NCBI GenBank assembly: GCA_017405865.1 | Contig: JAFQZN010000022.1 | Span: 78,028-142,027, forward strand | Direction: 5' to 3' | DNA from: Oscillospiraceae bacterium | GTDB lineage: Bacteria > Bacillota > Clostridia > Oscillospirales > Oscillospiraceae | DNA length: 64,000 bases | Shown: one piece after another, positions 52,413 to 61,264 of the stretch | Numbering within the stretch: the stretch's first letter is position 1 | Layout of the letters: each line of letters begins with the position of its first letter | Program-made: the position numbers and the translations under genes | Notes under the pieces: model-generated | The model's database searches: none | What the model saw: the letters and a program-made list of their open reading frames with translations, nothing else | Told to the model about the DNA's origin: nothing

Positions 52413-53238
52413 ATTGATTTCCTCCTGTCAGTGCCTCATACGCGCCGCGCGCCGATACGGGCGTCGGAGAGAGCGCGATGAGGCCGGTTTTGGTTCGGTT
52501 GTTGATCGTGATTTCACAGGGGATTGCAAGGAGAAGCCCGGAGGGCACGCCGACGGCGCGGTAGGGGATCAGCCTCGGCGCATAATCCTTCAGCTTCAGA
52601 GCGAACGTCGCGGGACAGGCAATTTCCGCCTCGGAAAGTGTGCAGGGGAAAAGACCGCGCACGGCCCGCCAGTAGACGGTCAGGACGTTCTCGCCGCTGA
52701 CCGGATCGCACAGCGTATTGCCGCTGTCGCGCAGCGCACTCAACCGGACGGTCCTGCCGCGTAGCCGCAGCGTGACAGGTAAAATGCTGTCTGCGGCGAA
52801 CGTCAGCTTCGGCAACAGCAGACGGCAGGCTGCACTGACGGCTGCGGCGGTCAGCAGGAGGGAGAAGAAGCTGACGGGATAGAAGAGCGCGTTTTCACGG
52901 TAGTGCAATTGACCTCCCCTCAAAAGCTCCACGCCGTAGACCGCGCCGCACAGCACCAGCGTCATTCCGCCGAAGACTGCCGCAAGCCGGAACGTCGAGC
53001 GCCGCCATCCGAAGGAAAGGACGATCATTCCGGCTGCGCACAATACCTTGCAGGGGAAAAGGGTCATCCATCGCAAACCAGGCAGATAAACCGCGACTGC
53101 GTAGGCCGCACCGAGCAGCGCGCCGAGCAGCAGCCGCCGTGTTCGGATCGCCGCGCCGCCGAGCCGCGCGCTCGCGCGCAGGAGCAGATAGTTGACGGAA
53201 AAGTTCAGTACGAAAACGGCGTCTGCGTAAACAGTCAA
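52405..53238 (-). CDS. spoIIGA: Sigma-E processing peptidase SpoIIGA
   Basis: 277 residues. About five membrane helices fill the N-terminal half ([19 protein letters not shown]...), and the C-terminal half holds the aspartic-protease motif [20 protein letters not shown]. SpoIIGA sits in the septal membrane and cleaves the SigE pro-sequence after a forespore signal. The likely start is TTG 53238, six bases after AGAGGTG; ATG 53244 is in frame but almost on the ribosome site. Confidence 0.92.
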   Translation of the reverse strand: MTVYADAVFVLNFSVNYLLLRASARLGGAAIRTRRLLLGALLGAAYAVAVYLPGLRWMTLFPCKVLCAAGMIVLSFGWRRSTFRLAAVFGGMTLVLCGAVYGVELLRGGQLHYRENALFYPVSFFSLLLTAAAVSAACRLLLPKLTFAADSILPVTLRLRGRTVRLSALRDSGNTLCDPVSGENVLTVYWRAVRGLFPCTLSEAEIACPATFALKLKDYAPRLIPYRAVGVPSGLLLAIPCEITINNRTKTGLIALSPTPVSARGAYEALTGGNQYA

Positions 53239-53278
53239 GCGCATCACCTCTGTGGACAAAGCATAGCGCCGTGAACGC

Positions 53279-53319
53279 AAAAAACAGGTCGCAATCCCCA
53301 ACGGGGAATGCGGCCTGTT
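53279..53319 (-). terminator. Terminator after the DUF951 gene
   Basis: A stem between 53283-53299 and 53303-53319 (ACAGG...CCTGT, CCCC/GGGG) with a three-base loop; on the minus strand a run of T follows (plus-strand A-run at 53279-53284). It closes the leftward operon that begins at 59698. Confidence 0.75.
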
Positions 53320-53413
53320 TCGTATCGGTCAGTCGTGTTTTCGGGTGTTTCAATCGGGAATATCATTTCCCGCCGAACTTTTTTGCAAAAAAACGTATCG
53401 AGAAGTCGAACGA

Positions 53414-53599
53414 TTATTCCGGGCGCTTGACTGCCTTGATATTCTTCTCTGCCTGAAAGCGCGGAAGCATGATCTCATGCGCGCAGCCGGTGCATTTGAG
53501 CTTAAAATCCGCGCCGATGCGCAGAACGGTCCAGGTGTTGCTTCCGCAGGGGTGCTGCTTTTTCATCGTCAGCACGTCACCCGGGCGAATATCCATCAT
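53414..53599 (-). CDS. DUF951 small zinc-binding-like protein
   Basis: 61 residues (or 60 from the second Met). The pattern DIRPGDVLTMKKQHPCGSNT, then FKLKCTGCAHEIMLPR, is the DUF951 signature; its cysteines could bind zinc. Families like this occur across Firmicutes next to DNA-maintenance genes. It follows rarA by nine bases. Function unknown. Confidence 0.85.
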   Translation of the reverse strand: MMDIRPGDVLTMKKQHPCGSNTWTVLRIGADFKLKCTGCAHEIMLPRFQAEKNIKAVKRPE

Positions 53600-53608
53600 T
53601 TTACTCCC

Positions 53609-54868
53609 TCATTTCTTGATCTCATCCCAGTAATGCTTCGCGGCCTGCTCGATCTTATTGTCGCCGTATTCATAGTAGTGCGCGTCCTTGATCAGATCGG
53701 GCAGATACTGCTGCCTGACCCAGTGGTTCGGAAAGTTATGCGGGTAGAGGTAACCCTGCTCGCGCTCCTGCCCGAAGGAATCGGCGTGGACGTTCTGAAG
53801 CTCGCGCGGGAAGTCGCCGAGCCTGCCGGCACGGACGTCCGAAAGGGCTTTGTCGATCGCCATGACGCCGGAGTTGGACTTCGGCGCGGTAGCGAGGAAA
53901 ATCACGGCGTCCGCCAAGGGGAGCCGCGCCTCCGGCATGCCGAGCTGCAGCGCGGAGTCCACGCATGCCTTGACGATCGGGATCGCCAGAGGATAGGCAA
54001 GCCCGATGTCCTCGCAGGCAGAGCAGAGGATTCTGCGGCAGCAGGCGGGAAGATCGCCCGCCTCCAAAAATCGCGCCAGATAGTGGATCGCGGCGTCGGG
54101 ATCGGAGCCACGGATGGATTTCATCAGCGCCGAGAGGCAGTCGTAATGGTTGTCTCCCTCGCGGTCGTAGCGCATGGCGGAGCGCTGTGTCACTGCCTTT
54201 GCGTCCTCTAATGTCAAGGTCAAGGCGGCGTCGCCCGGCCGCGCGGCGATAAACAGCGCCTCCACGGCGTTGATCGCCTTACGGATGTCGCCGCCGCAGC
54301 TGGTGGCGATATACTCCAGCGCGCCGTCCTCGGCGGTGACGGAAAGTCCTGTTTTTCCTGCCATATAATTCACGGCGCGTTGAACAGCCCTGAGGGCTGC
54401 CTCCGGCGTGATCGGCTTGAACTCAAACACCGTGCTGCGGCTCAGGATCGCGTTGAATACGTAGAAATACGGATTCTCCGTCGTGGAGGCGATCAGCGTG
54501 ATCTTGCCGTTTTCGATATGCTCCAGCAGCGTCTGCTGCTGCTTTTTATTGAAGGACTGAATCTCGTCCAGATACAGCAGCACGCCGTTCGGGGCAAGGA
54601 GCGTGTCAAGCTGGGAGACGATCTCCTTGATGTCCGCAGTCGAGGCGGTCGTTGCGTTGAGCTTGTAGAGCGTGCGCTGCGTTGCGTCGGCGATGATGTT
54701 GGCGACCGTCGTTTTGCCCGTTCCGCTCGGACCGTAAAAGATCAGATTCGGGACCTTGCCGGATTCGATCATCCGGCGCAGCATCTTGCCCTCGCCGAGG
54801 ATCTCGTCCTGACCGTAGACTTCATCTAAAGTTGTCGGGCGAAGCTCGTCCGCCAGAGGTTGATACAT
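53609..54868 (-). CDS. rarA: Replication-associated recombination protein A (RarA/MgsA)
   Basis: 419 residues, AAA+ clamp-loader family. Walker A GPSGTGKTT, Walker B VLLYLDEIQSFNKKQQQ, sensor 1 region LIASTTENPYFYVFNAILSRS, and the C-terminal tetramerisation part with SIRGSDPDAAIHYLARFLEA and ALQLGMPEARLPLADAVIFLA in pieces. RarA acts at stalled replication forks. It lies in a leftward operon behind the EamA transporter gene, with three bases between them. Confidence 0.95.
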   Translation of the reverse strand: MYQPLADELRPTTLDEVYGQDEILGEGKMLRRMIESGKVPNLIFYGPSGTGKTTVANIIADATQRTLYKLNATTASTADIKEIVSQLDTLLAPNGVLLYLDEIQSFNKKQQQTLLEHIENGKITLIASTTENPYFYVFNAILSRSTVFEFKPITPEAALRAVQRAVNYMAGKTGLSVTAEDGALEYIATSCGGDIRKAINAVEALFIAARPGDAALTLTLEDAKAVTQRSAMRYDREGDNHYDCLSALMKSIRGSDPDAAIHYLARFLEAGDLPACCRRILCSACEDIGLAYPLAIPIVKACVDSALQLGMPEARLPLADAVIFLATAPKSNSGVMAIDKALSDVRAGRLGDFPRELQNVHADSFGQEREQGYLYPHNFPNHWVRQQYLPDLIKDAHYYEYGDNKIEQAAKHYWDEIKK

Positions 54869-54871
54869 TGC

Positions 54872-55744
54872 TTATACTCCTTTCGGCTGATGCTCGGGAA
54901 GCTCGCTGATGAGCGCCGCGCCGAGAATGAGGACCGCACCGGCTGCCTCCTTCCATCCGAACGGCTCTTTGAGCACGAGCGCGGACAGGAGAACCGCTAT
55001 CAGTGGGTCGATATAGCTTAAAATTGCGACCGTCTGCGCTTTCAGGCTGCGCAGAGCGCCGAAATAGAGCGCGTAGGCAGCGCCCGTGTGGACGATGCAG
55101 ACGGTGAGCAGCAGGATCACTGCCGAGCAGGTGAAATCGTGAACGCTCCACTGCTCTGCCAGAAGCGTATAGGGCAGGGTAACTGCGGCTGCGGAGAGAA
55201 GCTGCACGATGGTCTTGTCGAACGCATTGACCTCGGTCAGCCGCTTGCTGAGCAGGACGATCATCGGATAGAGGAGCGCAGCGCCCAGTGCGAATGCAAT
55301 GCCGCCCGAATCGACTGCCCCGCCGCCGAATACGCCGGAGATGAAGGTCATGCCGACAAGCGCAGCAAAAATGCAGAGCACCTTGCGCGCGCTCAGACGT
55401 TCCTTCAGCGCAAACGGCGCGGTCAGAAGCAGGAGGATCGGCGCAAAATAATAGGTCAGTGTCGCACTGGACACAGTGGTGCGGTTATACGCCTCAAAGA
55501 GCAGAACCCAGTTCGCGCCGAGCGCAGCGCCGGACAGGCAGAGGGGGAGCAGATTGCGCCGAATGGCAGCCCGATCCGCCTTCCTCCTTGCTATCAGAAG
55601 AAAAAGAACCAAAGAGAGCGCGCCGATCAGACCCCGGGCGCAGGCGATCAGCCCGGAGGGAAGAGGAATATAGTGCCGGAAGACGCCGATGGTGCCATAC
55701 AGCGCCATCGCGGCGATCAGCATCCATTTTCCTCTGTTTTGCAT
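54872..55744 (-). CDS. EamA-family drug/metabolite transporter
   Basis: 290 residues forming ten membrane helices in two EamA repeats (first ~5-135, second ~150-285; GAALGANWVLLFEAYNRTTV and LSYIDPLIAVLLSALVLKEP are conserved loops). Members export metabolites, amino acids or drugs with a proton. It shares one base with the amidohydrolase stop codon, so it may export a product of that enzyme. Substrate unknown. Confidence 0.88.
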   Translation of the reverse strand: MQNRGKWMLIAAMALYGTIGVFRHYIPLPSGLIACARGLIGALSLVLFLLIARRKADRAAIRRNLLPLCLSGAALGANWVLLFEAYNRTTVSSATLTYYFAPILLLLTAPFALKERLSARKVLCIFAALVGMTFISGVFGGGAVDSGGIAFALGAALLYPMIVLLSKRLTEVNAFDKTIVQLLSAAAVTLPYTLLAEQWSVHDFTCSAVILLLTVCIVHTGAAYALYFGALRSLKAQTVAILSYIDPLIAVLLSALVLKEPFGWKEAAGAVLILGAALISELPEHQPKGV

Positions 55745-57099
55745 TATTTTGACAGATATGCGTCGCAGACTTTTCTTGCCTCTTCTGCGATGACGGGCTC
55801 GTCAATGTTGACGAGATGTCCCTGATCGACGGTGACCTTGCCGTTTACGACGGTGTAGTCCACCGCGCCGCGCAGACCCACCGTGCCGAAGACGTTCTTC
55901 GGGTCATAGGTCGCGCCGACCAGCTCAAGGCGGCGGGAATCGACGAGGAAGAAGTCTGCGCACTTGCCGACCTCGACGGAGCCGATGTCGCTTCGTCCGA
56001 GCAGGGAAGCAGAGCCGCGGGTCGCCATCTTGAGCACGTCGTAGCCCGTCGGCGCCTTTGCCGAAGAGTTCAGACGGTGCAGCAGGAAGCAGATGCGAAT
56101 CTCCTCGAGCAGATTCGAGCCGTCCTGCGAGGCGGAGCCGTCGACCGCAAGACCGACCTTGACGCCGCGCTCCAGCATCTCCGGGATACGGGCGATGCCG
56201 GACGAGAGCTTCATGTTGGAAACCGGGCAATGGGCAACGCCCGTGCCGGTCTTGGCAAGAACGTCCAGCTCCTCCGTGGTGAAGTGGATGCCGTGAGCGT
56301 ACCAAACGTCGTCGCCGATCCAGCCGAGAGACTCCATGTATTCCAAGGGGCGCATGTTGTAACGGGAGAGCGTGTAGTTTTCTTCATCCTTCGTTTCGCA
56401 AAGATGCGTGTGCAGGCGGACGCCGTACTGACGGGCAAGGATCGCGGACTGCTTCAGAAGCTCTGCGCTGACGGAGAACGGGGAGCAGGGCGCAAGGACG
56501 ATCTGGTGCATCGAGCCGAAGGACGGATCGTGATACTTTTCGATCAGATACGCGCTGTCCTTCATGATCTCGTCGACGGTCTGCACGACGCTGTCGGGCG
56601 GCAGACCACCGTCCTTGACGGAAAGATCCATGCTGCCGCGCGAGGAGACCATGCGCATGCCGAGCTCGTCGGCAGTCGCCAGCTGCGCGCCAATCAGGTC
56701 GCCCGTGCCTGCGGGGAAAACGTAGTGATGGTCAAAGCAGGTCGTGCAGCCGTTTTTCATCAGCTCGCCCATACCGGTAAGGCCGGAATAGCGGATGACC
56801 GTCTGATCAAGATTTTTCCAGATCTCGTACAGGGTCTTGAGCCAGTCGAACAGCTCCATGTTCTGCACCTGCGGGAGATTGCGGGAGAACTGCTGATACA
56901 GATGGTGGTGCGTGTTGATCAGACCGGGATAGCAGAACAGATACGTTCCGTCGATCTCGCGGTCTGCCTTCTGCGGAAGCTGCTTGCCGATGGCACGGAT
57001 CACGCCGTCTTCACAGTAAAGATCAACGCCCTTCTGTACCTCGTCGGCATCGTTGCAGGTGACAAGTGCGGAAATGTTGCGGATCATCAGCGTAGACAT
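55744..57099 (-). CDS. Amidohydrolase, 8-oxoguanine deaminase/TrzN type
   Basis: 451 residues, cytosine-deaminase-like amidohydrolase subgroup. Metal ligands are seen in GLINTHHHLYQ, LHTHLCETKDE and AHGIHFTTEE, with the late Asp in LAVDGSASQDGSN. The set GSASQDGSN and the CPVSNMKLSSG motif fit the 8-oxoguanine/triazine/guanine aminohydrolase cluster. It would deaminate a purine-like base; 8-oxoguanine is a plausible substrate but not proven. ATG 57099 has AGGAGG upstream. It lies 16 bases after the GTPase-nuclease gene. Confidence 0.85.
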   Translation of the reverse strand: MSTLMIRNISALVTCNDADEVQKGVDLYCEDGVIRAIGKQLPQKADREIDGTYLFCYPGLINTHHHLYQQFSRNLPQVQNMELFDWLKTLYEIWKNLDQTVIRYSGLTGMGELMKNGCTTCFDHHYVFPAGTGDLIGAQLATADELGMRMVSSRGSMDLSVKDGGLPPDSVVQTVDEIMKDSAYLIEKYHDPSFGSMHQIVLAPCSPFSVSAELLKQSAILARQYGVRLHTHLCETKDEENYTLSRYNMRPLEYMESLGWIGDDVWYAHGIHFTTEELDVLAKTGTGVAHCPVSNMKLSSGIARIPEMLERGVKVGLAVDGSASQDGSNLLEEIRICFLLHRLNSSAKAPTGYDVLKMATRGSASLLGRSDIGSVEVGKCADFFLVDSRRLELVGATYDPKNVFGTVGLRGAVDYTVVNGKVTVDQGHLVNIDEPVIAEEARKVCDAYLSK

Positions 57100-57115
57100 A
57101 GAAAAACCTCCTAAA

Positions 57116-59698
57116 TTATGTTTCTTTCTCTGTGAGTTTTCGCAGGGGATTATCGCGGATGGAGGCGCGCTTTGCCTCCTCGCGCAGTTGACGGATGACG
57201 GCGGCGATCTTTTCGTTGACCTGCTCGATCTCGCCCAGAAGCTCGCTTGCGGAGATGCGCAGCACACCGCTGCGCAGGGCGGAGAGCTGGATCAGCGCGT
57301 CCGAGGTCGCCACACGGACGGCGTAGTTTTTGCCGATTTTGCCTACCAGCGTTTCAATATAGAGGTCGGCGCTTTCGTTCTCTTTGGTATAGACGACGCG
57401 CAGGTTGTCGTGCTTCGTCTTCGAGCCGACGCCGCCCTTGACGCGATAGCTGTCAAAGACGACGACTAACTCGCACGGCCGGTAGCCGCAGTAGTTGCTC
57501 AAGATATCCAGAAGACGCTCTCTTGCGCCTGGCAGGTCGCTTTGCGCCTGCTCACGCAGCCCGTCCCACGCGAAAATCATATTGTAGCCGTCGACGATCA
57601 GATAGTCCTTTTTGCGCGGCGGCAGGGTGATCTCCGAGGCCTCGGCCTTGGGCGGCGGACGGTGAAGCACGTATTTTTCCGGCCCGAATTCACGCTCCAT
57701 GATCCGCTGCAGCTCTTTCTCATCCAGATCCAGATTCTGCGTTCTGACCTGTACGGGCGCGTCCTCGCGCTTCGGGCGGAGAACGCTGTCGAGATGCATA
57801 TGCTCAAAGACCTGATTCCATTTGACGGTAAATCCGCCGCCGTGCGCGCAGAAGACGGAGTCGGGCGTGTTTTCCAAGTCACGCTCGGGATCGTAGGCAG
57901 CTGCCTCGATGACCTGATCTGCGTTGTGGCACGGCGCATAGCCGTCTGCCTCGCACAGCAGCCTGCCGCGCCCCTTCGTGTAGGACACGACCTGCGCCAT
58001 ATAGTCCTGCAGCTCCGAAACCGGCGCTCTGCCGGTCAGTCGCATTCCATCCTCAACTTCGGCGGGAGGCTCAAAAGAACCGCCCATGGCGCGGATATCA
58101 TTGATCGCCCGCCCAATCTGATCGGCTGGAACGCTCAGCGTGAATTTGTAAAACGGCTCGAGCAGCACGCTTTCCGCCTGCATGAGCCCCTGACGGACGG
58201 CGCGGTAGGTCGCCTGGCGGAAGTCGCCTCCCTCTGTGTGCTTCAGATGGGCGCGGCCTGCAGACAGCGTGATCTTCATATCGGTGATCGGAAAACCAGC
58301 CAGTACGCCGAGGTGCTGCTTTTCCGCAAGATGCGTGAGGATCAGCCGCTGCCAGTTGCGGTCGAGCGAATCCTCGCTGCAGGCCGACGCAAAGACCAGT
58401 CCACTGCCCTGCGGCAGCGGCTCCAGCAGCAGATGCACCTCCGCATAGTGGCGCAGCGGCTCAAAGTGTCCGACGCCCTCGACGGTGCTGCGGATCGTTT
58501 CGCGGTAGCAGACACGGCCGCTGTCAATGATAACGTCCAGCTCGAAGCGCTCGCGGATCAGGCTTTGCAAAACCTCGATCTGTACCTGCCCCATGAGCTG
58601 CGCGTGGATCTCGCGCAGGCGTTCGTCCCAGACGATATGCAGCTGCGGCTCCTCGTCCTCCAGCTGCTTTAATTTCGGAAGCGCGGTGCGAGCATCCGTA
58701 TTCTGCGGAAGCCGGATGCGGTAAGTCATCACAGGCGTGAGCAGAGGGGACGCGGACTGCGGCTCGGCCCCGAGCCGATCGCCTGCTGTCAGACCGGAGA
58801 TGCCGGTCACTGCGCACAGCGTCCCGGCGGGCGCCTCCTCCGCCTGCGTGAAGTTCGCGCCGGAATACAGGCGGATCTGCGTGACTTTTTCTTCAACAGC
58901 TTGGCCGTCCTGTCCGTTATAGTGCAGCGGCATACGTACGCGCAGCGAGCCGCCGGTGACCTTCAGCCAGGCCAGACGGTTTCCCTGCGCGTCGCGGGAG
59001 ATCTTATAGACCCGCGCAGCAAACTCCGGGGGATATGAGGGCGTGAGCGTATAGCGCTCCAGCGCGCGGAGCAGCGCGTCGTCTCCCATGGCGTTGAGCG
59101 CTTCGCCGAACAGACAGGGAAAGAGCTTTTCCTGCGCGATCATAGCGGCAACCTCGTCGGGCGCAAGCGTTCCGCTTTCCAGAAAATGCTCCAGCACCGT
59201 TTCGTCGCAAAGCGCGAGCGCTTCCGTGTCGGAAAGATCGCAGCAGAAGCTGCTCAAATTTGCCTTGGCGTCGTTTAGCAGATGCTCCCGGTCCGCACCG
59301 GGGAGATCCATTTTGTTGAAAAACAGAAAGGTCGGGATATGATAGCGGCGCAGGAGCTTCCAAATCGTCTGCGTATGACCCTGTACGCCGTCCGTGGCGC
59401 TGATAAGCAGGATCGCGTAGTCGAGCACCTGCATCGCTCGCTCCGCCTCGGGAGAAAAGTCCACGTGACCGGGCGTATCCAAAAGCGTCACGGCAAGCTC
59501 CTCTGTTTGAAAGCGCGCCTGCTTGGAGAAGATCGTAATGCCGCGGCTTCGCTCCAGAGCGAAGTGATCCAGAAAGGCGTCGCCGTGGTCGACCCGACCG
59601 AGCTTTTTCAGTTGTCCGGTGCGGTAGAGCAGGGCTTCGGAGAGCGTCGTCTTGCCTGCGTCAACCTGCGCGAAGATACCGACGGCTAATTCTTTCAT
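57116..59698 (-). CDS. Tet(M)-like translational GTPase fused to Rae1/YacP-type endonuclease
   Basis: 860 residues. Residues 1-~650 follow the EF-G/ribosomal-protection plan: G1 AQVDAGKTTL (Gln where Tet(M) has His), G2 region RSRGITIF, G3 DTPGHVDF, G4 NKMD, then domains II-V. Residues ~697-850 are a NYN/PIN nuclease very like Rae1 (YacP): IVDGYNMIFAW with Asp703, VVFDSYRVKGG, VVYTKENESADLYIE and VATSDALIQ...ASELL. Rae1 cuts mRNA in the ribosomal A site in Bacillus subtilis. A fused GTPase would bring the nuclease to the ribosome. It starts a leftward operon; the ATG has a weak upstream site. Confidence 0.88.
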   Translation of the reverse strand: MKELAVGIFAQVDAGKTTLSEALLYRTGQLKKLGRVDHGDAFLDHFALERSRGITIFSKQARFQTEELAVTLLDTPGHVDFSPEAERAMQVLDYAILLISATDGVQGHTQTIWKLLRRYHIPTFLFFNKMDLPGADREHLLNDAKANLSSFCCDLSDTEALALCDETVLEHFLESGTLAPDEVAAMIAQEKLFPCLFGEALNAMGDDALLRALERYTLTPSYPPEFAARVYKISRDAQGNRLAWLKVTGGSLRVRMPLHYNGQDGQAVEEKVTQIRLYSGANFTQAEEAPAGTLCAVTGISGLTAGDRLGAEPQSASPLLTPVMTYRIRLPQNTDARTALPKLKQLEDEEPQLHIVWDERLREIHAQLMGQVQIEVLQSLIRERFELDVIIDSGRVCYRETIRSTVEGVGHFEPLRHYAEVHLLLEPLPQGSGLVFASACSEDSLDRNWQRLILTHLAEKQHLGVLAGFPITDMKITLSAGRAHLKHTEGGDFRQATYRAVRQGLMQAESVLLEPFYKFTLSVPADQIGRAINDIRAMGGSFEPPAEVEDGMRLTGRAPVSELQDYMAQVVSYTKGRGRLLCEADGYAPCHNADQVIEAAAYDPERDLENTPDSVFCAHGGGFTVKWNQVFEHMHLDSVLRPKREDAPVQVRTQNLDLDEKELQRIMEREFGPEKYVLHRPPPKAEASEITLPPRKKDYLIVDGYNMIFAWDGLREQAQSDLPGARERLLDILSNYCGYRPCELVVVFDSYRVKGGVGSKTKHDNLRVVYTKENESADLYIETLVGKIGKNYAVRVATSDALIQLSALRSGVLRISASELLGEIEQVNEKIAAVIRQLREEAKRASIRDNPLRKLTEKET

Positions 59699-59715
59699 AG
59701 AGGACCTCGTCGTAC

Positions 59716-59744
59716 TTGCAACTTTGCAATGAATGCGCTATAAT
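59716..59744 (+). promoter_or_regulatory. Promoter of the ornithine cyclodeaminase-like gene
   Basis: TTGCAA, 17 bases, TATAAT; 27 bases before the ATG at 59772, with AAAAGGAG between. Confidence 0.75.
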
Positions 59745-59771
59745 GTAGAAAAAACAAAAGGAGATATTCCT

Positions 59772-60857
59772 ATGTTTCAATTGAGAAAATACTGCCCGCC
59801 CGATTTTTCCGCGCCGGAATTCCGCAACGCGCCGAACGTCGTTCTGGAGCCTGCGCCGATGGACGGCGTCGCGCCGATGACCTACCATGCCATGAGCATT
59901 TTCCCGGAATACTTCAAGGTCGACGGGCAGTGGCTCCTTGCGGAGGAAAGCCGTATGGACTGCGTGGCGGTCTATGAAAACGGAAAGATCGTCGTCCGCG
60001 AGTTCCGCCTGCTCAAAAAGGGCGACCTCGTTGTGACCGGCCGCACGGAAAAGTGCGAGGACGGCATCTACGTTCATCCGAACGGCTTCATGGAAAAAGC
60101 GGAGGAGAAGGACGTGTTTGCCTTCCGCCAGAACCGCTCCAGAGAGACGGCGTTCTCCCGCGATTACGACGAGATCTATGAGCTGCTCAGGCATGAGCGC
60201 GACCACGGCAAAATCGTCTGGGTCATGGGCCCTGCCTTCGCCTTTGACGCCGACGCGAGATGCGCCATGTCGAAGCTGATCGAAAACGGCTATGTTCACG
60301 CAATCCTTGCGGGCAACGCACTGGCGACCCACGATCTGGAGGGTGCGTATCTCAAGACCGCGCTCGGACAGGACATCTATACCCAGCAGTCCGTGCCGAA
60401 CGGACACTATAATCATCTGGACCTGATCAACCGCGTGAAATATCACGGCAGCATCAGAAAGTTCATCGAGGAAGAGAAGATCGACAACGGCATCATCTAC
60501 AGCTGCGAGAAGTGCGGCGTACCGTACGTTCTCGGCGGCTCGATCCGCGACGACGGCCCTCTGCCTCCGGTCTACGGCAACGTCTATGCCGCGCAGGACG
60601 CCATGCGGAACGAAATTCGCGGCGCGACCACGGTGATCGCCATGGCGACGATGCTGCATACCATCGCGACCGGCAATATGACCCCGTCGTACCGCGTGAT
60701 GCCGGACGGCACCGTGCGGCAGATCTATTTCTACTGCGTGGACGTGTCGGAATTCGTCGTCAACAAGCTCGCCGACCGCGGCAGCCTTTCCGCGCGCGGC
60801 ATCGTGACCAATGTGCAGGACTTCGTCGTGAACCTGCAAAAGGGACTCGGACTGTAA
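59772..60857 (+). CDS. LOR/SDH-domain ornithine cyclodeaminase-like protein (TIGR00300 type)
   Basis: 361 residues. The second half matches the LOR/SDH conserved region found in archaeal ornithine cyclodeaminase and the C-terminal part of cyanobacterial ArgZ/AgrE: AILAGNALATHDLEGAYLKT, VPNGHYNHLDLINRVK, GIIYSCEKCGVPYVLGGSIRDDG in parts and GNVYAAQDAMR. Those enzymes convert ornithine to proline and ammonia with NAD. The first ~120 residues are the small N-terminal domain of the same family. ATG 59772 has AGGAG upstream; an earlier in-frame ATG overlaps the promoter. It is a single-gene unit. Confidence 0.8.
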   Translation: MFQLRKYCPPDFSAPEFRNAPNVVLEPAPMDGVAPMTYHAMSIFPEYFKVDGQWLLAEESRMDCVAVYENGKIVVREFRLLKKGDLVVTGRTEKCEDGIYVHPNGFMEKAEEKDVFAFRQNRSRETAFSRDYDEIYELLRHERDHGKIVWVMGPAFAFDADARCAMSKLIENGYVHAILAGNALATHDLEGAYLKTALGQDIYTQQSVPNGHYNHLDLINRVKYHGSIRKFIEEEKIDNGIIYSCEKCGVPYVLGGSIRDDGPLPPVYGNVYAAQDAMRNEIRGATTVIAMATMLHTIATGNMTPSYRVMPDGTVRQIYFYCVDVSEFVVNKLADRGSLSARGIVTNVQDFVVNLQKGLGL

Positions 60858-60858
60858 A

Positions 60859-61254
60859 TTATTTTTCCGGCGACGCTGCAGCTGCTGCAGCGTCGCTTTT
60901 CTCTGCTTTTTTCGCGGCGAGCCTGTCCTTGAACTGGGCGACCAGCGGGGTCAGACTCTCCACAATGCTCTTTTTGCCTGCGTCCTCGGCGACGTGCAGG
61001 ATCTGCACCTCCGAGCCGCTGACAGCGAGAAAGGAGAGCGGCGTTTTCGTGACCTTCACGCCGGCGCCCGCCGCGACGCCGTCCGGATTTTTGAGCAGGT
61101 CGGAGCCGCCGCCTGCAAAGCCGCAGGAGAGCTTGGAAACGGGGATGACCGTCACGCCGTCGAGCACGATCGGCGCGTCCGTGACGGATTGACCGGCAGA
61201 CAGCGTTTTTGCCTGCTGCGCAGTGAATTCCAAAACTTTCATTATCTGGCTCAT
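60859..61254 (-). CDS. gerW: Spore protein GerW (YtfJ family)
   Basis: 131 residues with the GerW core VIPVSKLSCGFAGGGSD, GVKVTKTPLSFLAVSG and a basic coiled segment before an Ala-rich tail (DAAAAAASPEK). In Bacillus subtilis GerW is made in the forespore and is needed for some germination responses. The start is ATG 61254. It lies 10 bases after the DUF2953 gene, the conserved ytfI-ytfJ order, and its stop is one base past the convergent gene's end. Confidence 0.9.
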   Translation of the reverse strand: MSQIMKVLEFTAQQAKTLSAGQSVTDAPIVLDGVTVIPVSKLSCGFAGGGSDLLKNPDGVAAGAGVKVTKTPLSFLAVSGSEVQILHVAEDAGKKSIVESLTPLVAQFKDRLAAKKAEKSDAAAAAASPEK

Positions 61255-61264
61255 TTGCTGTACC

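Noticed and set aside
57116-59698. Classical tetracycline-resistance gene of the Tet(M) family
   Set aside because: The G1 motif differs, the protein is over 200 residues longer because of the NYN domain, and it sits in a housekeeping-like operon with rarA rather than on a resistance element.
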